Assembly: GCA_013339765.2 (NCBI GenBank)
Contig: CM023457.1
Span: 26,866,909 to 26,930,908 of the forward strand
Reading direction: 5' to 3'
Source: Haemaphysalis longicornis
Taxonomy: Eukaryota; Arthropoda; Arachnida; Ixodida; Ixodidae
Length of the DNA: 64,000 nucleotides
The notes below the pieces were generated by a model, which worked only from the letters and a program-made list of their open reading frames with translations, was not told where the DNA came from and ran no database searches. Positions 13,901-23,514 of this stretch are shown in pieces; position 1 is the first letter of the stretch; each line of letters starts with the position of its first letter. The position numbers were made by a program, and so were the translations under genes.

Positions 13901-16900
13901 AGCTCAGTGTATAGTAGGTATATATGGCGATTTCTTTTTAATCTCCAAATCGCACCCTCACCTTATAATCTTGACCGCCTTAGAATTGAATAAATGTGGT
14001 ACCAGGGGGCAGAAGTGTTCGCACCGGTAGACGTAACACAGCATTCTGGAAGGAGTTTGGCGATCTCATTTTTGTCATTGGAAAAGTCCCGATAGATAAT
14101 GGCCCGTTATTGGCTGAAAAGTGCGAAGGAAACGTTGCGGTGAAGTTTTCGCCTGCTTGAAAAAGGTGAAAAGCGGGAGAGAGAAAAGGGGAAATACAGA
14201 CTCTCTTATGTGGGCCTTGCGGCACTGATAAAGGCAGAAGAATCACTTTGCCGAGCTCCCATTAAATGCAGCACCAGTTCTGATAAAAACGGAGTCTGCA
14301 CGTTTGCATGCATTGCCGACAATTTCGCCTGTCCTTACTCCAGATGGTGCTATTGTTTTCAGTGGTCAGCTGTGTTTAGTAAAAACCCAGTTGAAAACGT
14401 CAGATGTGGCTGTTCAGAGTCCTTTTCTGCTATGTTTGCACCATGAAAATCTGGAACAAGTGAATGCAATCTGATTTTGGCTTGCACATTCTTTGCGAAC
14501 TTTCTTCCCTCTCTTTCCAATCACTGCTGTCGGTGTAACTTTCGTTGGTTACAAACGTAGCATTTCTGTATGAAATCCCTGAGCAATGGTTTTGGGGCCA
14601 AAATTGGGGCTGAAAAGTGCACTATATTCAAGGCATTTATTTTTGCCTAGTTGATGCCGATCCAACTGACATTACTAGTAATCATTACCAGTGTACAGGT
14701 GCACAAAATAAAAAAAAATACATAGGCAGTATGGGAACAAAAGTTCAGTTTAGCTGAGTTAATCTTTAGCTCCCATTCATCCTGTCTGTAAGTGTTCTCT
14801 GTGTGCCAGTTTTCTTCATTGCTGCTTGATAATGTCGAAGTTTGTTAGAAAATATTCCATGGGTTGTGCGCAGTTCAAAGCAAAGCACTCATCTGGAATC
14901 TAGACTATTTCTAGGTTTATATATCTGTAAAAGTCATGCATCTGTAGATGAGTGAAGAGTGGTGTTTGCAGATGTGTCCGTGCATGTTTTGTAGTTTATA
15001 TCGTACTGCTGCTTTAAAGGGGCCATGCAGACAAAATACAAGTTTGGTTTATTCGAAAGATTTCGTGTTTTATCGTGCCCGCAGCACTTGTCTGGCAGCA
15101 AACAATGCCTTATTCACTGAGAAATTAACCAATATAGGTAGTTTAAAATATTGATTCGACCGCCAAATCATGTCTTTTCGTGACGTCTGCCATGAAGTCA
15201 TGAGGGCGGGTATTCAAACGAATTTTTAGTGCATCGTTAGGCTCTGCAGCTTTGCTTTCCGTCAGTCCTCCCAGATGGCGCTACCATACTCATCCACGAA
15301 CTGTTATCCGCCGTTGCTTTGTTGTCTGGCCGTATTTGCACCTGGCTTGTTTTTGTTAAAGTAGAAAGTAATCGTTTCGTTAAACACGGGGTATCCTCGA
15401 CAAACAGGGTCAATTATACAACGTCGCTTACGCCAATCCGCCAGTGTCATGTTAGACAACTCCAAAGCAGCGGACTGCTTGCAGCTAAACCAAGCATAGT
15501 GCGTGCAGTACCAACAGCAGTGCGCATCGGTACTTCTATGTTTACGTGCGTTTTTGTAACTTTTATTGTTTACTCCACCATTCTTACTGTGGTAAAGTGA
15601 ACACGCATTACATTTAAGCGCAAATAGCTTGGTCGGCAAGCTTATAAGCTCTGCCTAATTTGCGTTTGCTCTTGCCGGCCTCAGCCAATTGCGCACCTGG
15701 GCACATGTGACATCGTAGGTTCTGTTGCGGGAAATGAGCTAGTGGGTTGCATGGTGGGTCCCATTTTTCCTAATTATATAGCTTATTTGAGTGAAGTTTA
15801 CATTAAGAATGGTGTCAGTGTGATTCTAACGAGGCAATCTTTCAAATGAACCAAACTTGTGTTTTGTCTGCATGGTCCCTTTAATGGGAATTTCTCATAC
15901 AAGTGCTGCTCATGCTGTATCGTGTCCAAACTGATTTCGGTCTTTTCTGTACTTTCAGGGCCTGTTGGTGTTTTTCCTCTACGTTGTGGCAAGCAGAGAG
16001 AAGGTGTGTTATCTTCACACTGCCTTATTACCGGCCTTGCAAAGCAACAACAAAGCTTACAAAATGAAAGGAGGGAATGGGGCACTGCTTCATCTGCCCT
16101 GTATTTTGTTTGCCTTGCAGCAGGCACCGTCACCAGTCTTGCAAGCCCGGAACAGTACAGGAAAAGGTACAGTTTTCCTTGTGGGACATTGCATCTTGAT
16201 TAAGACAAACAATGAGGGCATGCTTTTCAGGGTATTACCATATTTACTCGAATCTAATGCGCCCTCGATTGTAACACACACCCGTCTTTCGCGGTCCAAA
16301 GAAGAAAAAAATTCAATGTCCTCGATTGTAATGCGCACTAGACTTTCATTATTTAATACGAAAATGCAACTTTTTCTCACTTGGAACAAGCAAGGTTTTT
16401 TCCAAAGGTGGCACAAAAGGAAATTTGCTGGTTATTGCCAACAAGAACGTCACCACGACGATGGTCTGGGGCAGCTCTGTCTTTACGGGTCTCTGACCCG
16501 CTTGCTACTTCTGCACGTACTCTGCCAGCGGGTCTTCTATTTGGGGATATCGCCCCCTCTTTGGTCCGCTGAACTCTTTCCGTATCGCCTTGCTTGCAAA
16601 AATTTTCTCCTGTTTGCACCAGTCCCGCACGCAAGTGTCCGGAACACTGAACGCACGTGACGCGGCTCGATTTCTATCGCTTCCCGCCCACAAGATTACT
16701 TTATTCTTAAATGCAACATTGTGGTGAGCCCGCTGTGTCTTTGCAATGGGAAATTCCATGGCGGAAAGAACAGAGGAACGCAAAAAAAGACTACGCAGAC
16801 AACAAAGGCAAACATGCGCTGACTCTGAAGCGCTGGCTACGCGTTCAGTAGTAAAGCAGCCATCTTGAAACGTCGATGGCTATACGGCGCCGCAGTTTTG

Positions 16901-19413
16901 AGTCGTACTATGATTGTAACACGCATGTGATTTTGGGACCCATTTTTCCGGAAAAAAGGTGCACGTTATATTCGAGTAAATACGGTAGATGAATTCTCCA
17001 TGGGGTATTTCTGGTTGTGCAAACTTGTGCAAGGGCAATACTGCGGTCAATAAATCTGGTTTGAAAACCTGCTGTGAGCTCTCTTGTCTCAGTTTTGCGG
17101 TAGGGGGTCTCCTGTAGGGTGTAATAAGCATCTTGTAAGCTTTTCTAGTTAGCTTTGTGGCTACGGCTCCATTTCACATTTCTCAACGACGCAATTCGTT
17201 CATCTTTCTTGGTTCACTGGCTTCCCGTCATTTTTGCTAGGTACATGTAAACACTGCAGGAAAATCATTCTCCGGAATTCGATTATTGGTTGGGCCAAGA
17301 GCAGGTATTTGTCATCAGGTGTGTTCCATAATCAGGCCATAAAGTTGACTTGAACCACTCACATTGCAGACCGATAGAAATGCCTCGATTTCTGTGAAAT
17401 TTCTTTAATTGACCGATTTATGATCATTGAGGTTTTATTCTGCAGTGAACTGCTGTATTTTTTTTTTCAAGCTAATTGTTGCCGTAGCAAATACAGCAGA
17501 CAAGAAGAGGCACGCACACGCTGTAACAATGTGTCTTGCTTCCACTTCTCTGTGTTCTGTCCTCTTTTTCTCCACATACTGTTTCTCTTTTCGAAGTGCA
17601 TCATGTCCTCGTGTATTTCATTCCTATGTTCTTATCTGGGAGGACAGTTGTACCAAAAGACATCTCGTTGGAGTGGAACTGTCGTAGAGCCGGCTGTACG
17701 GATACCCATATGGCGTGGTTGTTCACATTTGTTGTCCCTGCAGCGCTGCCCAGCCCGGCGGCTCTGGCAACAGTGACGGGCCGGGATGAGTCGGAGGGCC
17801 TCTTGGACCAGGGGAGCACTGGGCTGGACCTGCCAAGGCTGGAGGAGAGCCCACATGGCTCTCGGTCACAGGTGAGACAGCGGCAGTACACAACTGGACT
17901 CACCACCATCTTTCTTCCTTTTCCTCCTCCACCTTCTCCTCCTCCTCCTACTGTTCCCTTCTTCTTTCTCCAATATTTTGACCTCCAGCTTTGCTGCCAC
18001 CCTTCGTTGCTGATAGACTGAACTCATGAAGGCGTCATAAGCAAAAGTGACTACAGTATTAGAATCTCAGTAGTAAGATCGCAGCTGATGCGAATTCCGG
18101 CATTAAAAAATTTTTAAAAATTTTGTTTGCTAAAGTGCACCGAGTTTCAGCTGCTACAAACGCTTTCTCATTTCACGGTGGCCGATAGAATCGTCAAGGG
18201 CTGCTACAGCAATTATATTGTATTCCAGTAAAATGTGCTGTTGGGTGCATTATGAATTACGAAAAGACAGACAATGCGCAAATCACAACTATTTATTTGC
18301 AGGGAAAGAAGTTGCCTTATATAGGCTTCTACATGACATAAAAACAGATAGTAAAATCGATGACAACACCACAATACTCGGGTTTTGCACAGGTCCTTGA
18401 AAACCCTTGAATTTAGAAGTGTAAATTTCAAGGCCTGGAAAGTCCTGGAATTTTTAAAGGGTCCTTGAAAACCTTTGATTTTTCTGGAGAGAACCAATGG
18501 CCTTATCTTTTCATAAGAATTTAAAGTGTTTGTCGTAAATTTTAGGTGTTAAAAATGTAAATAAACATTGTAACAATCAAGTTTCAGTGTGTTGTGTGAA
18601 ATTACAAGTTGTGGATTCTCATTATTACGAGGCAACATGGGGAGCAGCAGTCCTCAATAGAATTCATGTCACCATTCAATCCCGTGAAAGCCGGCTTCTG
18701 TTCTCTATCTTGCATGTTCCATCTAGTCTGTGGATGGCCTTTCATCATGAACCCATAGCGCCTATCTAAATGTGCATTGATGTTCTTAGGTATTGGGCAA
18801 TAACAAAATTTTGCATTGTGTTGAAAAAGTTATAAATAATCCCAGATAAAACATAAGATGGGGACCTTGAAAATGTGTTTTCCGGTCCTTGAAAGTCCTT
18901 GAAAACCCTGGAATATTTTCTTTTGAAGCCCGTACGAATCCTGAATCATCGAAGCAAAATCGCGAGGGGTGCATCAGTGAACCGTCATTATCACTTTTTA
19001 GCTATGAATTTCGTTTTTTAGACAGCAAGCGGTAGGCGGGCTTCGAGTATTGTGGTGTTGTCATCGATTTTACTATCTGCTTTTATGTTTTTATGTCATG
19101 TAGAAGCCTATATAAGGCAACTTCTTTCTCTGCAAATAAATAGTTGTGAGTTGCGCATTGTCTGTCTTTCTTCCTCTGTTTGTCTTTTCAGCGCAATTTT
19201 CGTAATTTATATTGTATTTGTTATTTGTTCGTACGGACCACCCCAATGCATGTGCACATTCTAGTCCATGCGTGGAAGTATGTTGTTTCTAACATCTGCG
19301 TCTCCCCCTCTCTCCCTTTCTCTTCTTCTTGCAAGATCTTCGAGGCCAAAATTGGAGACGACGAGACTTCGCCACCGCCGTCGGATCCCTCCTTCACAGT
19401 GACGGCCGTCTGA
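1817..19413 (+). CDS. Divergent adhesion-type (family B2) GPCR, 13 C-terminal exons, 5' end outside window
   Basis: Thirteen exons with GT-AG borders join in one phase and encode about 475 residues up to a TGA stop. In order they give a GAIN-like beta-strand segment, a GPS-like module (GCQAEAP then CSCEWAGTYGLL), TM1 (exon 5), TM2 and TM3 (exon 6), TM4 and ECL2 (exon 7), TM5 and a basic third loop (exon 8), TM6 and part of TM7 (exon 9), the rest of TM7 (exon 10), and a tail of about 80 residues ending TAV. The run LGW-GxP-VIVV in TM4, W-W-L in ECL2 and GLLVFFLY in TM7 follow the adhesion-GPCR layout. Family members are plasma-membrane receptors for adhesive ligands. GPS cleavage residues are absent, as in several ADGRA (GPR123/124/125) receptors, so an ADGRA-like assignment is possible but unproven. 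The N-terminal ectodomain is upstream of the window. Confidence 0.75.
1958..2550. mobile_element. 593-bp MITE with TTAAAGGAGTA termini
   Basis: The left end TTAAAGGAGTATTGACATGA and the right end (inverted: TTAAAGGAGTACCGACACGA) are near-identical. There is no coding content. It lies in the intron after the first aGPCR exon. The ends differ from the Tigger-family ends. Confidence 0.65.
3545..3716. mobile_element. 172-bp MITE-like element with perfect 20-bp terminal inverted repeats
   Basis: AAATGAAGGAAGCTCACACT at 3545-3564 is the exact inverse of 3697-3716. The internal DNA is non-coding. It lies in the same receptor intron as the 593-bp MITE. Confidence 0.6.
3940..4046 (+). CDS. aGPCR exon 2 (GAIN beta-strands)
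   Basis: The exon has acceptor CCCTGCAG and donor G|GTAAGG. It encodes a segment containing HLISMAFSQKEGIGIRVQLA followed by HTQA. The alternating hydrophobic pattern ending in a VxLxHTQ-like strand matches the strand that precedes the GPS in GAIN domains. It starts phase-correct after exon 1 and leaves 1 base. Confidence 0.65.
4655..4718 (+). CDS. aGPCR exon 3 (start of GPS module), alternative acceptors
   Basis: This exon encodes ADPSTVCGVADFSH plus an N-terminal extension AFVFVPQ. The Cys fits the first GPS cysteine (CxFWD-like position). The nearer acceptor GTCCCGCAG|GCTGAC (exon from 4675) would put a stop in frame after exon 2. The upstream acceptor CACTCAG|CTTTCG (exon from 4655) keeps the frame, so I chose it. 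The donor is CACAG|GTGACT, leaving 2 bases (AG). Confidence 0.55.
5210..6090 (+). mobile_element. 875-bp non-autonomous TIR element, copy A
   Basis: The ends read TTAAAGGGGCCATGCAGACA and its inverse (TGTCTGCATGGCCCCTCTAA), followed by related sub-terminal sequence. The interior closely matches copy B at 15013-15884 and the inverted copy C. No transposase frame is seen. Confidence 0.75.
6141..6261 (+). CDS. aGPCR exon 4 (GPS core), NAGNAG acceptor
   Basis: The exon encodes RAHFVLDGCQAEAPALNKSY followed by TWCSCEWAGTYGLLVGEKPK. The GC...CxC arrangement is the GPS core, but the canonical His-Leu-Thr cleavage triad is replaced by Trp-Ala-Gly. The acceptor is the tandem CAGCAG at 6138-6143, so the exon can begin at 6141 or 6144 (one residue more or less). 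The donor AAG|GTACGG leaves phase 0. Confidence 0.75.
6290..6908. mobile_element. Tigger-family non-autonomous element (619 bp)
   Basis: Its termini TACCATACTTACCCGATTCT and inverse ATCGAGTAAGTACAGTA match the ends of the Tigger-like elements at 1-1388 and 16236-16987. Sub-terminal blocks TTTTTCCGGGAAAAA and TTTTCCGGAAAAC are shared. Only fragments of open frame remain. Confidence 0.65.
6909..7604. other. Intron sequence, nothing recognised
   Basis: Between the 619-bp element and the TM1 exon there is ordinary intron DNA with an A/T-rich tract near 7285-7302. No supported exon. Confidence 0.35.
7605..7726 (+). CDS. aGPCR exon 5 (TM1)
   Basis: The acceptor is TTTCAG|GCACTG and the donor AAAAG|GTGATT. 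It encodes ALVEEDRVADVVAG, then a hydrophobic helix GACLVLLLLTLVVLVI capped by the basic stop-transfer RCGRRLKR. This is TM1 directly after the GPS module. It enters in phase 0 and leaves 2 bases. Confidence 0.75.
8501..9130. mobile_element. Long-arm foldback element (about 630 bp)
   Basis: Two inverted arms of about 280-300 bp (8501-8780 and about 8826-9127) pair almost end to end: for example, ACAGTGTTGGCCATAAAACT in the left arm is inverted in the right. The central spacer is only about 45 bp. It ends about 75 bp before the TM2/TM3 exon. Confidence 0.75.
9204..9463 (+). CDS. aGPCR exon 6 (TM2, ECL1, TM3, start of TM4)
   Basis: The acceptor is CTGTTGCAG|CCAGGG and the donor G|GTGAGCG. It encodes two hydrophobic segments: ALHAQVCVSLCGACGTLL (TM2) and, after SPRAYPY, a Leu/Cys-rich helix ending VALVLYVQLVDA (TM3). 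It then runs into HAVLKVAALGW at the TM4 start. The exon is very GC-rich (CTG/GCC-biased codons), unlike the surrounding intron. The usual TM3-top Cys is not obvious. Confidence 0.75.
9464..11748. repeat. Intron with duplicated, partly palindromic repeat pieces
   Basis: A segment of about 95 bp at 9812-9908 recurs degenerately at 11147-11245 (shared GCAGGGA, GTTGCGGTG, TCAACTTTTAT). The second copy is the left half of a palindrome running to about 11302. A short perfect hairpin (GACGCTATCTTG) lies at 10162-10200. No exon seen. Confidence 0.45.
11749..11900 (+). CDS. aGPCR exon 7 (TM4, ECL2, start of TM5)
   Basis: The acceptor is CTGCACAG|CCGTTC and the donor GCT|GTGAGT. It encodes AVPVIVVGANLAAQVLEGF, the loop ESWWLKLRAPSGHLSNYF, and CAYVVSLAIITA opening TM5. 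The GW-xxP junction with exon 6 and the W-W-L of ECL2 mirror adhesion GPCRs, where ECL2 normally reads CWL; here no Cys is present. Confidence 0.75.
11901..12946. other. Intron, nothing recognised
   Basis: AT-rich intron between the TM4 and TM5 exons; I see no repeat ends or exon in it. Confidence 0.35.
12947..13035 (+). CDS. aGPCR exon 8 (end of TM5, third cytoplasmic loop)
   Basis: The acceptor is CCGTTTCAG|CTCCAC and the donor CG|GTCAGT. It encodes LHFLLFLTVRGELRRQRLTG followed by LTKKQAPTS. The hydrophobic end of TM5 runs into a strongly basic loop, consistent with the cytoplasmic side and G-protein contact region. It leaves 2 bases (CG) that form Arg with exon 9. Confidence 0.7.
13597..13729 (+). 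CDS. aGPCR exon 9 (TM6 and first part of TM7)
   Basis: The acceptor is GCTTGCAG|GTCGGC and the donor CTG|GTGGGT. It encodes SALLVGSMLVLVSLLAVSL (TM6), the short loop NMEGYRLRSY, and LLAASLGFL, which begins TM7. The exon is GC-rich, unlike the adjacent intron. Confidence 0.75.
13821..14001. mobile_element. Small Tigger-family MITE (181 bp)
   Basis: It begins TACCGTATTTATTCGAATAT and ends with the inverse-type GAATTGAATAAATGTGGTA. The interior (CCGTAGTCTCAAAGTCATAC) closely matches the MITE at 58348-58528. Confidence 0.7.
15013..15884 (+). mobile_element. 875-bp TIR element, copy B
   Basis: Same ends (TTTAAAGGGGCCATGCAGAC and its inverse) and same interior order as copy A, with scattered substitutions. 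It lies about 75 bp upstream of the TM7 exon. Confidence 0.75.
15959..16003 (+). CDS. aGPCR exon 10 (end of TM7)
   Basis: A 45-base exon with acceptor ACTTTCAG|GGCCTG and donor AAG|GTGTGT. It encodes GLLVFFLYVVASREK. The Gly-Leu-hydrophobic-Phe run matches the 'QG.FVF..YC' end of TM7 in adhesion GPCRs, followed by charged tail residues. It is phase 0 at both ends. Confidence 0.75.
16121..16166 (+). CDS. aGPCR exon 11 (cytoplasmic tail), NAGNAG acceptor
   Basis: A small tail exon encoding QAPSPVLQARNSTGK, with acceptor TTGCAGCAG and donor G|GTACAG. The tandem acceptor allows inclusion or loss of the first Gln (start at 16121 or 16124). It leaves one base that joins exon 12 as Ala. Confidence 0.6.
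16236..16987 (-). mobile_element. Tigger-like element with N-terminal transposase fragment (about 750 bp)
   Basis: The ends TACCATATTTACTCGAATCT and TTCGAGTAAATACGGTA are inverted. On the minus strand, from about 16759, MEFPIAKTQRAHHNVAFKNK and FSGPKRGRYPQIEDPLAEYV match the N-terminal helix-turn-helix part of the 1-1388 transposase. The catalytic part is missing. It lies in the aGPCR tail intron. Confidence 0.7.
17744..17871 (+). CDS. aGPCR exon 12 (cytoplasmic tail)
   Basis: The acceptor is CCTGCAG|CGCTGC and the donor CAG|GTGAGA. It encodes a Ser/Pro/acidic-rich tail including ALATVTGRDESEGLLDQGS and LDLPRLEESPHGSRSQ. No fold is recognised; several Ser/Thr could be phosphorylated (inference). 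Confidence 0.65.
18262..19170. mobile_element. Foldback element with about 120-bp inverted arms in the last aGPCR intron
   Basis: Arm 18262-18380 (containing TTATATAGGCTTCTACATGA) is inverted almost perfectly at 19044-19170. The interior carries TCCTTGAAAACCC-type blocks at both ends (18382-18480 and 18865-18915), a second inner inverted motif set. No transposase. Confidence 0.7.
19336..19413 (+). CDS. aGPCR terminal coding exon, C-terminus TAV
   Basis: The acceptor TTCTTGCAAG|ATCTTC is followed by IFEAKIGDDETSPPPSDPSF, then TVTAV and TGA at 19411-19413. The last three residues Thr-Ala-Val fit a class I PDZ ligand (S/T-x-hydrophobic). Phase 0 joins exon 12 exactly. Confidence 0.7.
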   Translation: MFEAKIGDDETSPPPSDPSFTVTAV

Positions 19414-22400
19414 TGCATTTCTCCAAGCGCGGTGGTCACTGCCGCTTGGAGTCGAACAAAGGCACGAAGAGCGAAGGAAGGAACTTAAATGCACAGTCAA
19501 CAGACATCGCCCCTTTCAACACCTGCTCCAATCATCGAGAGCACATCGTCACGAAAAACCATTTGCTCAGCGTCCTTTCGGGGCACTTTCTTGGCTGCAG
19601 CCCGTATGCATTGCAATGTCTAGCTCGGTCTAGCACAGAGATGTCCACTTCGTTTCATCGACGAAACGCTGAAACAGTTGCACGGTAAGTTGAGACCATC
19701 CGACAGGCACGCATCTCGGCCATTGTTCGCCACACGACATCGCTTACACTTCCCTCAATATTTAATTGCCAACTCATTAAACATTCTTCATAGTTGTCAC
19801 GTCAGTGCGATCATAAACCGGGGGAGAAATAAGTCTTCCTTTCCATTGCAGCGTAGTTCGTCTCTTTTCCACCATGTGTTGTCATTTTAGCATTGCTTGT
19901 GCAGCTGTTTCAGCGTTTCCACGGGCACAATACTTGTTGTTTATGTGTAGAGAGCAATGGCTTCACTCTCCTCTGAATAAGTAGTAGAGGCCAAACTACA
20001 CTGGTAGTGAGGGTTGGAGAATTTGTGTCTGGCATGATCGGTGCAGTAATTACTGAAATGCTAAACAAGGTGCGACTCGGTCAACTGTCGTTCAAATGTA
20101 CTTGCGGTTTAAAAGCTGTCAAACAGCGGGCCGTTGGAACTCTTTTTATCGGGGGCTTAAACACAATTGAACCAGTTTCTCGCCACGCGTTTCAGATTTC
20201 TTGCATTTAGGCCAGATTAGTTAGTGCCAATGAGTTGTATTATTGGTTCCAGTTCCACAGCTAGTTGTGAGTACGGGTAAATATCATTCTCTGTTCATTC
20301 ACTTTCATTTTTGCAAAGTCATCTTCAATAGTTGATACTGTTTTGAGACCAAGTCACAGGCATTGTTAAAAATTGACATGTTGTGGCATAGCCCCAATTG
20401 CCGAGATTTTTTTAAAAGTCGGCTCGAGATTGCTGCGATTTCAGTTATGACTTTATCTTTTTATTTCTGCCTATGCGCGCAGTTAATTCAGGAGTAATTT
20501 GATGACTGTGAATGTGCTTGGGGGTGATGGGCGGGGCGCTGCATTTTCAGCAGTGCTACAACGAAAGAGTGAGCTACAGTTGCCAAAGCAGACAAGAGGT
20601 TGTTGTGTGCAATGTTTATTGCAACCCACTTCAATTCATTCTTTTAAAAAATGATGTTTTAACTGGCTTTGTTGCAAAACTCTGGCCAGGAAGCCAATGG
20701 TTGACATGTTTTAGAGCCATCCTGTTCACCGAGTTTACTGTTATAAGTTTAAGATTGTCAACTACTTTTAGTTCCTCAAAGAGGTTGTCCTGTCAACGCA
20801 AGTGGAATTTTCCTTTGACCACATTGCCGTGCTATTAATTTAATTATGATGTTCACAAAGTGTGACTGACTCTGAATGGCACTGGTTACAAGAGAGAAGA
20901 GGTTGAGACAGGGAGGTTTTAGTTTGTTGCAGTTCGAGATGTGATGTTACCTGTTGATTGTAATGTTTTTCGATGTTCGACAAAGCCATCGTCATCAAAG
21001 GCAGTTCCTAGTTGTTGCACCGCAACTCTAGATTTTACCTGGTGTGAGATAATGAGTGTCTTTACTCTGAGACACTTAGCCAAAAGCATTGTTTGTTGAA
21101 CTAGGTGTGAAAACAGAATTGCTGCTTTTATCTTATGCATCTTCTTAGCTCAGAGAGTCATGTGCAATACAAGAGGCTTGACTGATTTGTATTCGTGGCA
21201 CAGAAGGACCGTGTAATACTGAGACACTGTTTTTAACATGTTCATGTTTTTAGCATTTTGTTGCTCCCAAGGTCAGGGTATAAATATCGGCGCAACATAC
21301 AGGTTACGAGTGAAAAAGATTAGTATTTACTCTGGACTTCTCTTCCACACTGTTTTTAGTTTCCTTGCGTGCCCGGTTTTAGAACGTATTTATCCACAGA
21401 GCATACAATGTCATGCAAATCTCAAAGTGTGAAAAACCATAGTGTGTGTATAGTAATGTGCGTCGTCACCATCTGTGCAACGCTGGCGGACTGCCAACCT
21501 TCCCATCTCATTCTACATGAACAATCCTTTTACCACTGCTTTCAGGGCAGCAGGAAATGTCTAGTCATGTTGCGGATGCAACTACGTTTTTAAGACATTT
21601 TTTACACCTGTCAATAAACATTCTCTCATTACAACATATTTTCTATGTACTTGTGCCATCTGATTGACATGCTGTCGCTTTCCTCTGCACAGAAAAAGGA
21701 AAAAGTGCATAATCAGTCAAACGCCCGAAGAAACTGGTCTGATTTCAAGAATCTGGGCTTGGCTTGTGCAAACAAATGGGCATTGCATCACCTCCTCACC
21801 TTCGTATAAAAAAAACCTGGCCTTTGCTTGGCACAGTGTTTTCCGAAAACTCTTTTTTTGGTCTGAATGGAGAAGTACGAGTCGAGAAAAGATTTCACTT
21901 GGCAGCTGGGTTTGGCTGTTTGAGTTCCAATTTGAATGCACTGGGTTTGGGGATATGAAGCACACGGCAAGGCTGCATGTTGCGACTAGATTGAATGCTG
22001 TCACAGATGGCCTTTCTTGCTGTGACCTCTCCTAACAGACCCCAAAATTCAGCACTTTTTGGTACAATTAAAATTTGTAATGTTGGAATTTGCAGGCACA
22101 CTTTCGCATGTATTGGTAAGTGCTCAAAAATCGACCCATTAGTCGCTGAGCTGAACAGAACTTGACCCTTTCAGCCCTGATTTTTTTATTTCAAGCAAAA
22201 CTGTTTTCTGTGTGTTTTCCTAAATTTTATGGTCCCATAGAGCTGGGAGCAAAAGTATTAACAGATTTATTGAGGCAATTCAGACATGTGGCAATTAAAA
22301 ATTTTATGTTGAGCAAAGACATCACTTTTGCACATTTTCCTAAACGTTATGACTACATGAACCTAAAAACAAAAAAATGAGCTTTGTAGCGCACGTATTT

Positions 22401-22425
22401 ATAGATTTACAAGCTTGGGAATAAA
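19414..22425 (+). other. Probable 3' UTR and downstream sequence of the aGPCR gene
   Basis: No plausible exon or transposon was seen. AATAAA occurs at 21613-21618, followed by a T/GT-rich stretch, and again at 22420-22425. Either could be the poly(A) signal, giving a 3' UTR of about 2.2-3 kb. The exact end cannot be read from sequence alone. Confidence 0.4.
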
Positions 22426-22618
22426 ACTGAGACCACCATTTTATTTATTCAGCCTCAATGTCGTCATTTCAACTTCACTGGAGCTTTTTCTTTTTTGTAG
22501 CGTGTAGCTCCACTAAAATGAAAAAACTAGCAGTTTTGGTTTCGTTTTCTATGCACTAGAGTTGTGGGTTATGTAGGATTGTCTTTCCTGCTACGAGTCG
22601 CACAACCCAAGTCACCGA

Positions 22619-23340
22619 GCATAGCCAAGTGGCAGGGCTGTAGCCTTACCTTTGGCGGCGAGTTATGGGTGTGAGGATGTCAAGGGCACAACCATAACTT
22701 CGGCGACAGGTTATGGCAGTGATAGTTGCAGGGCTATTTCCTTTGGCGGTGAGTTATGGCTGTGGAAATGGCCCTACCTTGGGTGGGGACTTATGACGAA
22801 AATGGCAAGAGTATAGCCTTACCTTTGATGGCAACTTGTTGCTGAGAAACTCGGCGAGATATAGTTGAAAATGGCAAGGGGATACCTTTACCTTGGGTCG
22901 GGGTAGTGACAGGGCTGTAGCCTTGTCTTCGGCGGTGAGTTATCGCGAAATTTTGGCGTAGCCAAAGTGCCAACATTCCAGGGCTATATAGTCCACCCGA
23001 CGGCAAAATTTTGGGTCGCTGAAAGTGCAAATGCTATATTGTACAACCGATTGCAGAAATTTCGGGGTAGCCACTGTGCCTAGGCTACTGTCCAGCCAAT
23101 TGTGGAAATTTTGAAGTAGCCACATTGCCAAGGCCGACGGAGGAAATTTTGGAGCCGAGATAGAGCCAAGGAATATAGTCCAGCCCCTAGCTTATTTAGT
23201 AGCCCTATAGTAGTAGCACAAATTGTTGCCGCAACGTTTCTGCCGTGTTGCCAATGTTGTGTAACGTTAGGCAACGTTACACAACGTAGTGACAATGTTG
23301 CCAAATGTGGGCCAACGTTGGACACATTCAGCAACAGTAT
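22619..23340. repeat. Degenerate tandem repeats of two types
   Basis: From 22619 to about 22930, units of roughly 65-75 bp repeat around GTAGCCTTACCTTTGGCGGC-GAGTTATGG. From about 22945 to 23200 a second unit of roughly 60 bp repeats around GAAATTTTGG-GTAGCCA-AGTGCCA. Short GCAACGTT and GCCAATGTT repeats follow. The units are diverged. Confidence 0.55.
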
Positions 23341-23514
23341 ATATCTAGCACCCCCAGCTTTCACACCAGTGAGGTCGATTTACTCGCACCGCTCCGGGGC
23401 TCCTCCTCGCCACCGCCGACCGTGCACTCTATCACAACTGCTATTCCCCTCGCCACCACTGGTGCCTCTTTCAGAAAAAAAATTCACCCCACCTACCCGA
23501 AGGGAATCGTGAGG

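Noticed and set aside
1817..19413. STRA6-type retinol-binding-protein receptor
   Set aside because: The GPS-like GC...CxC module, seven-segment layout and TM4/TM7 motifs fit an adhesion-type GPCR; STRA6 sequence features were not found.
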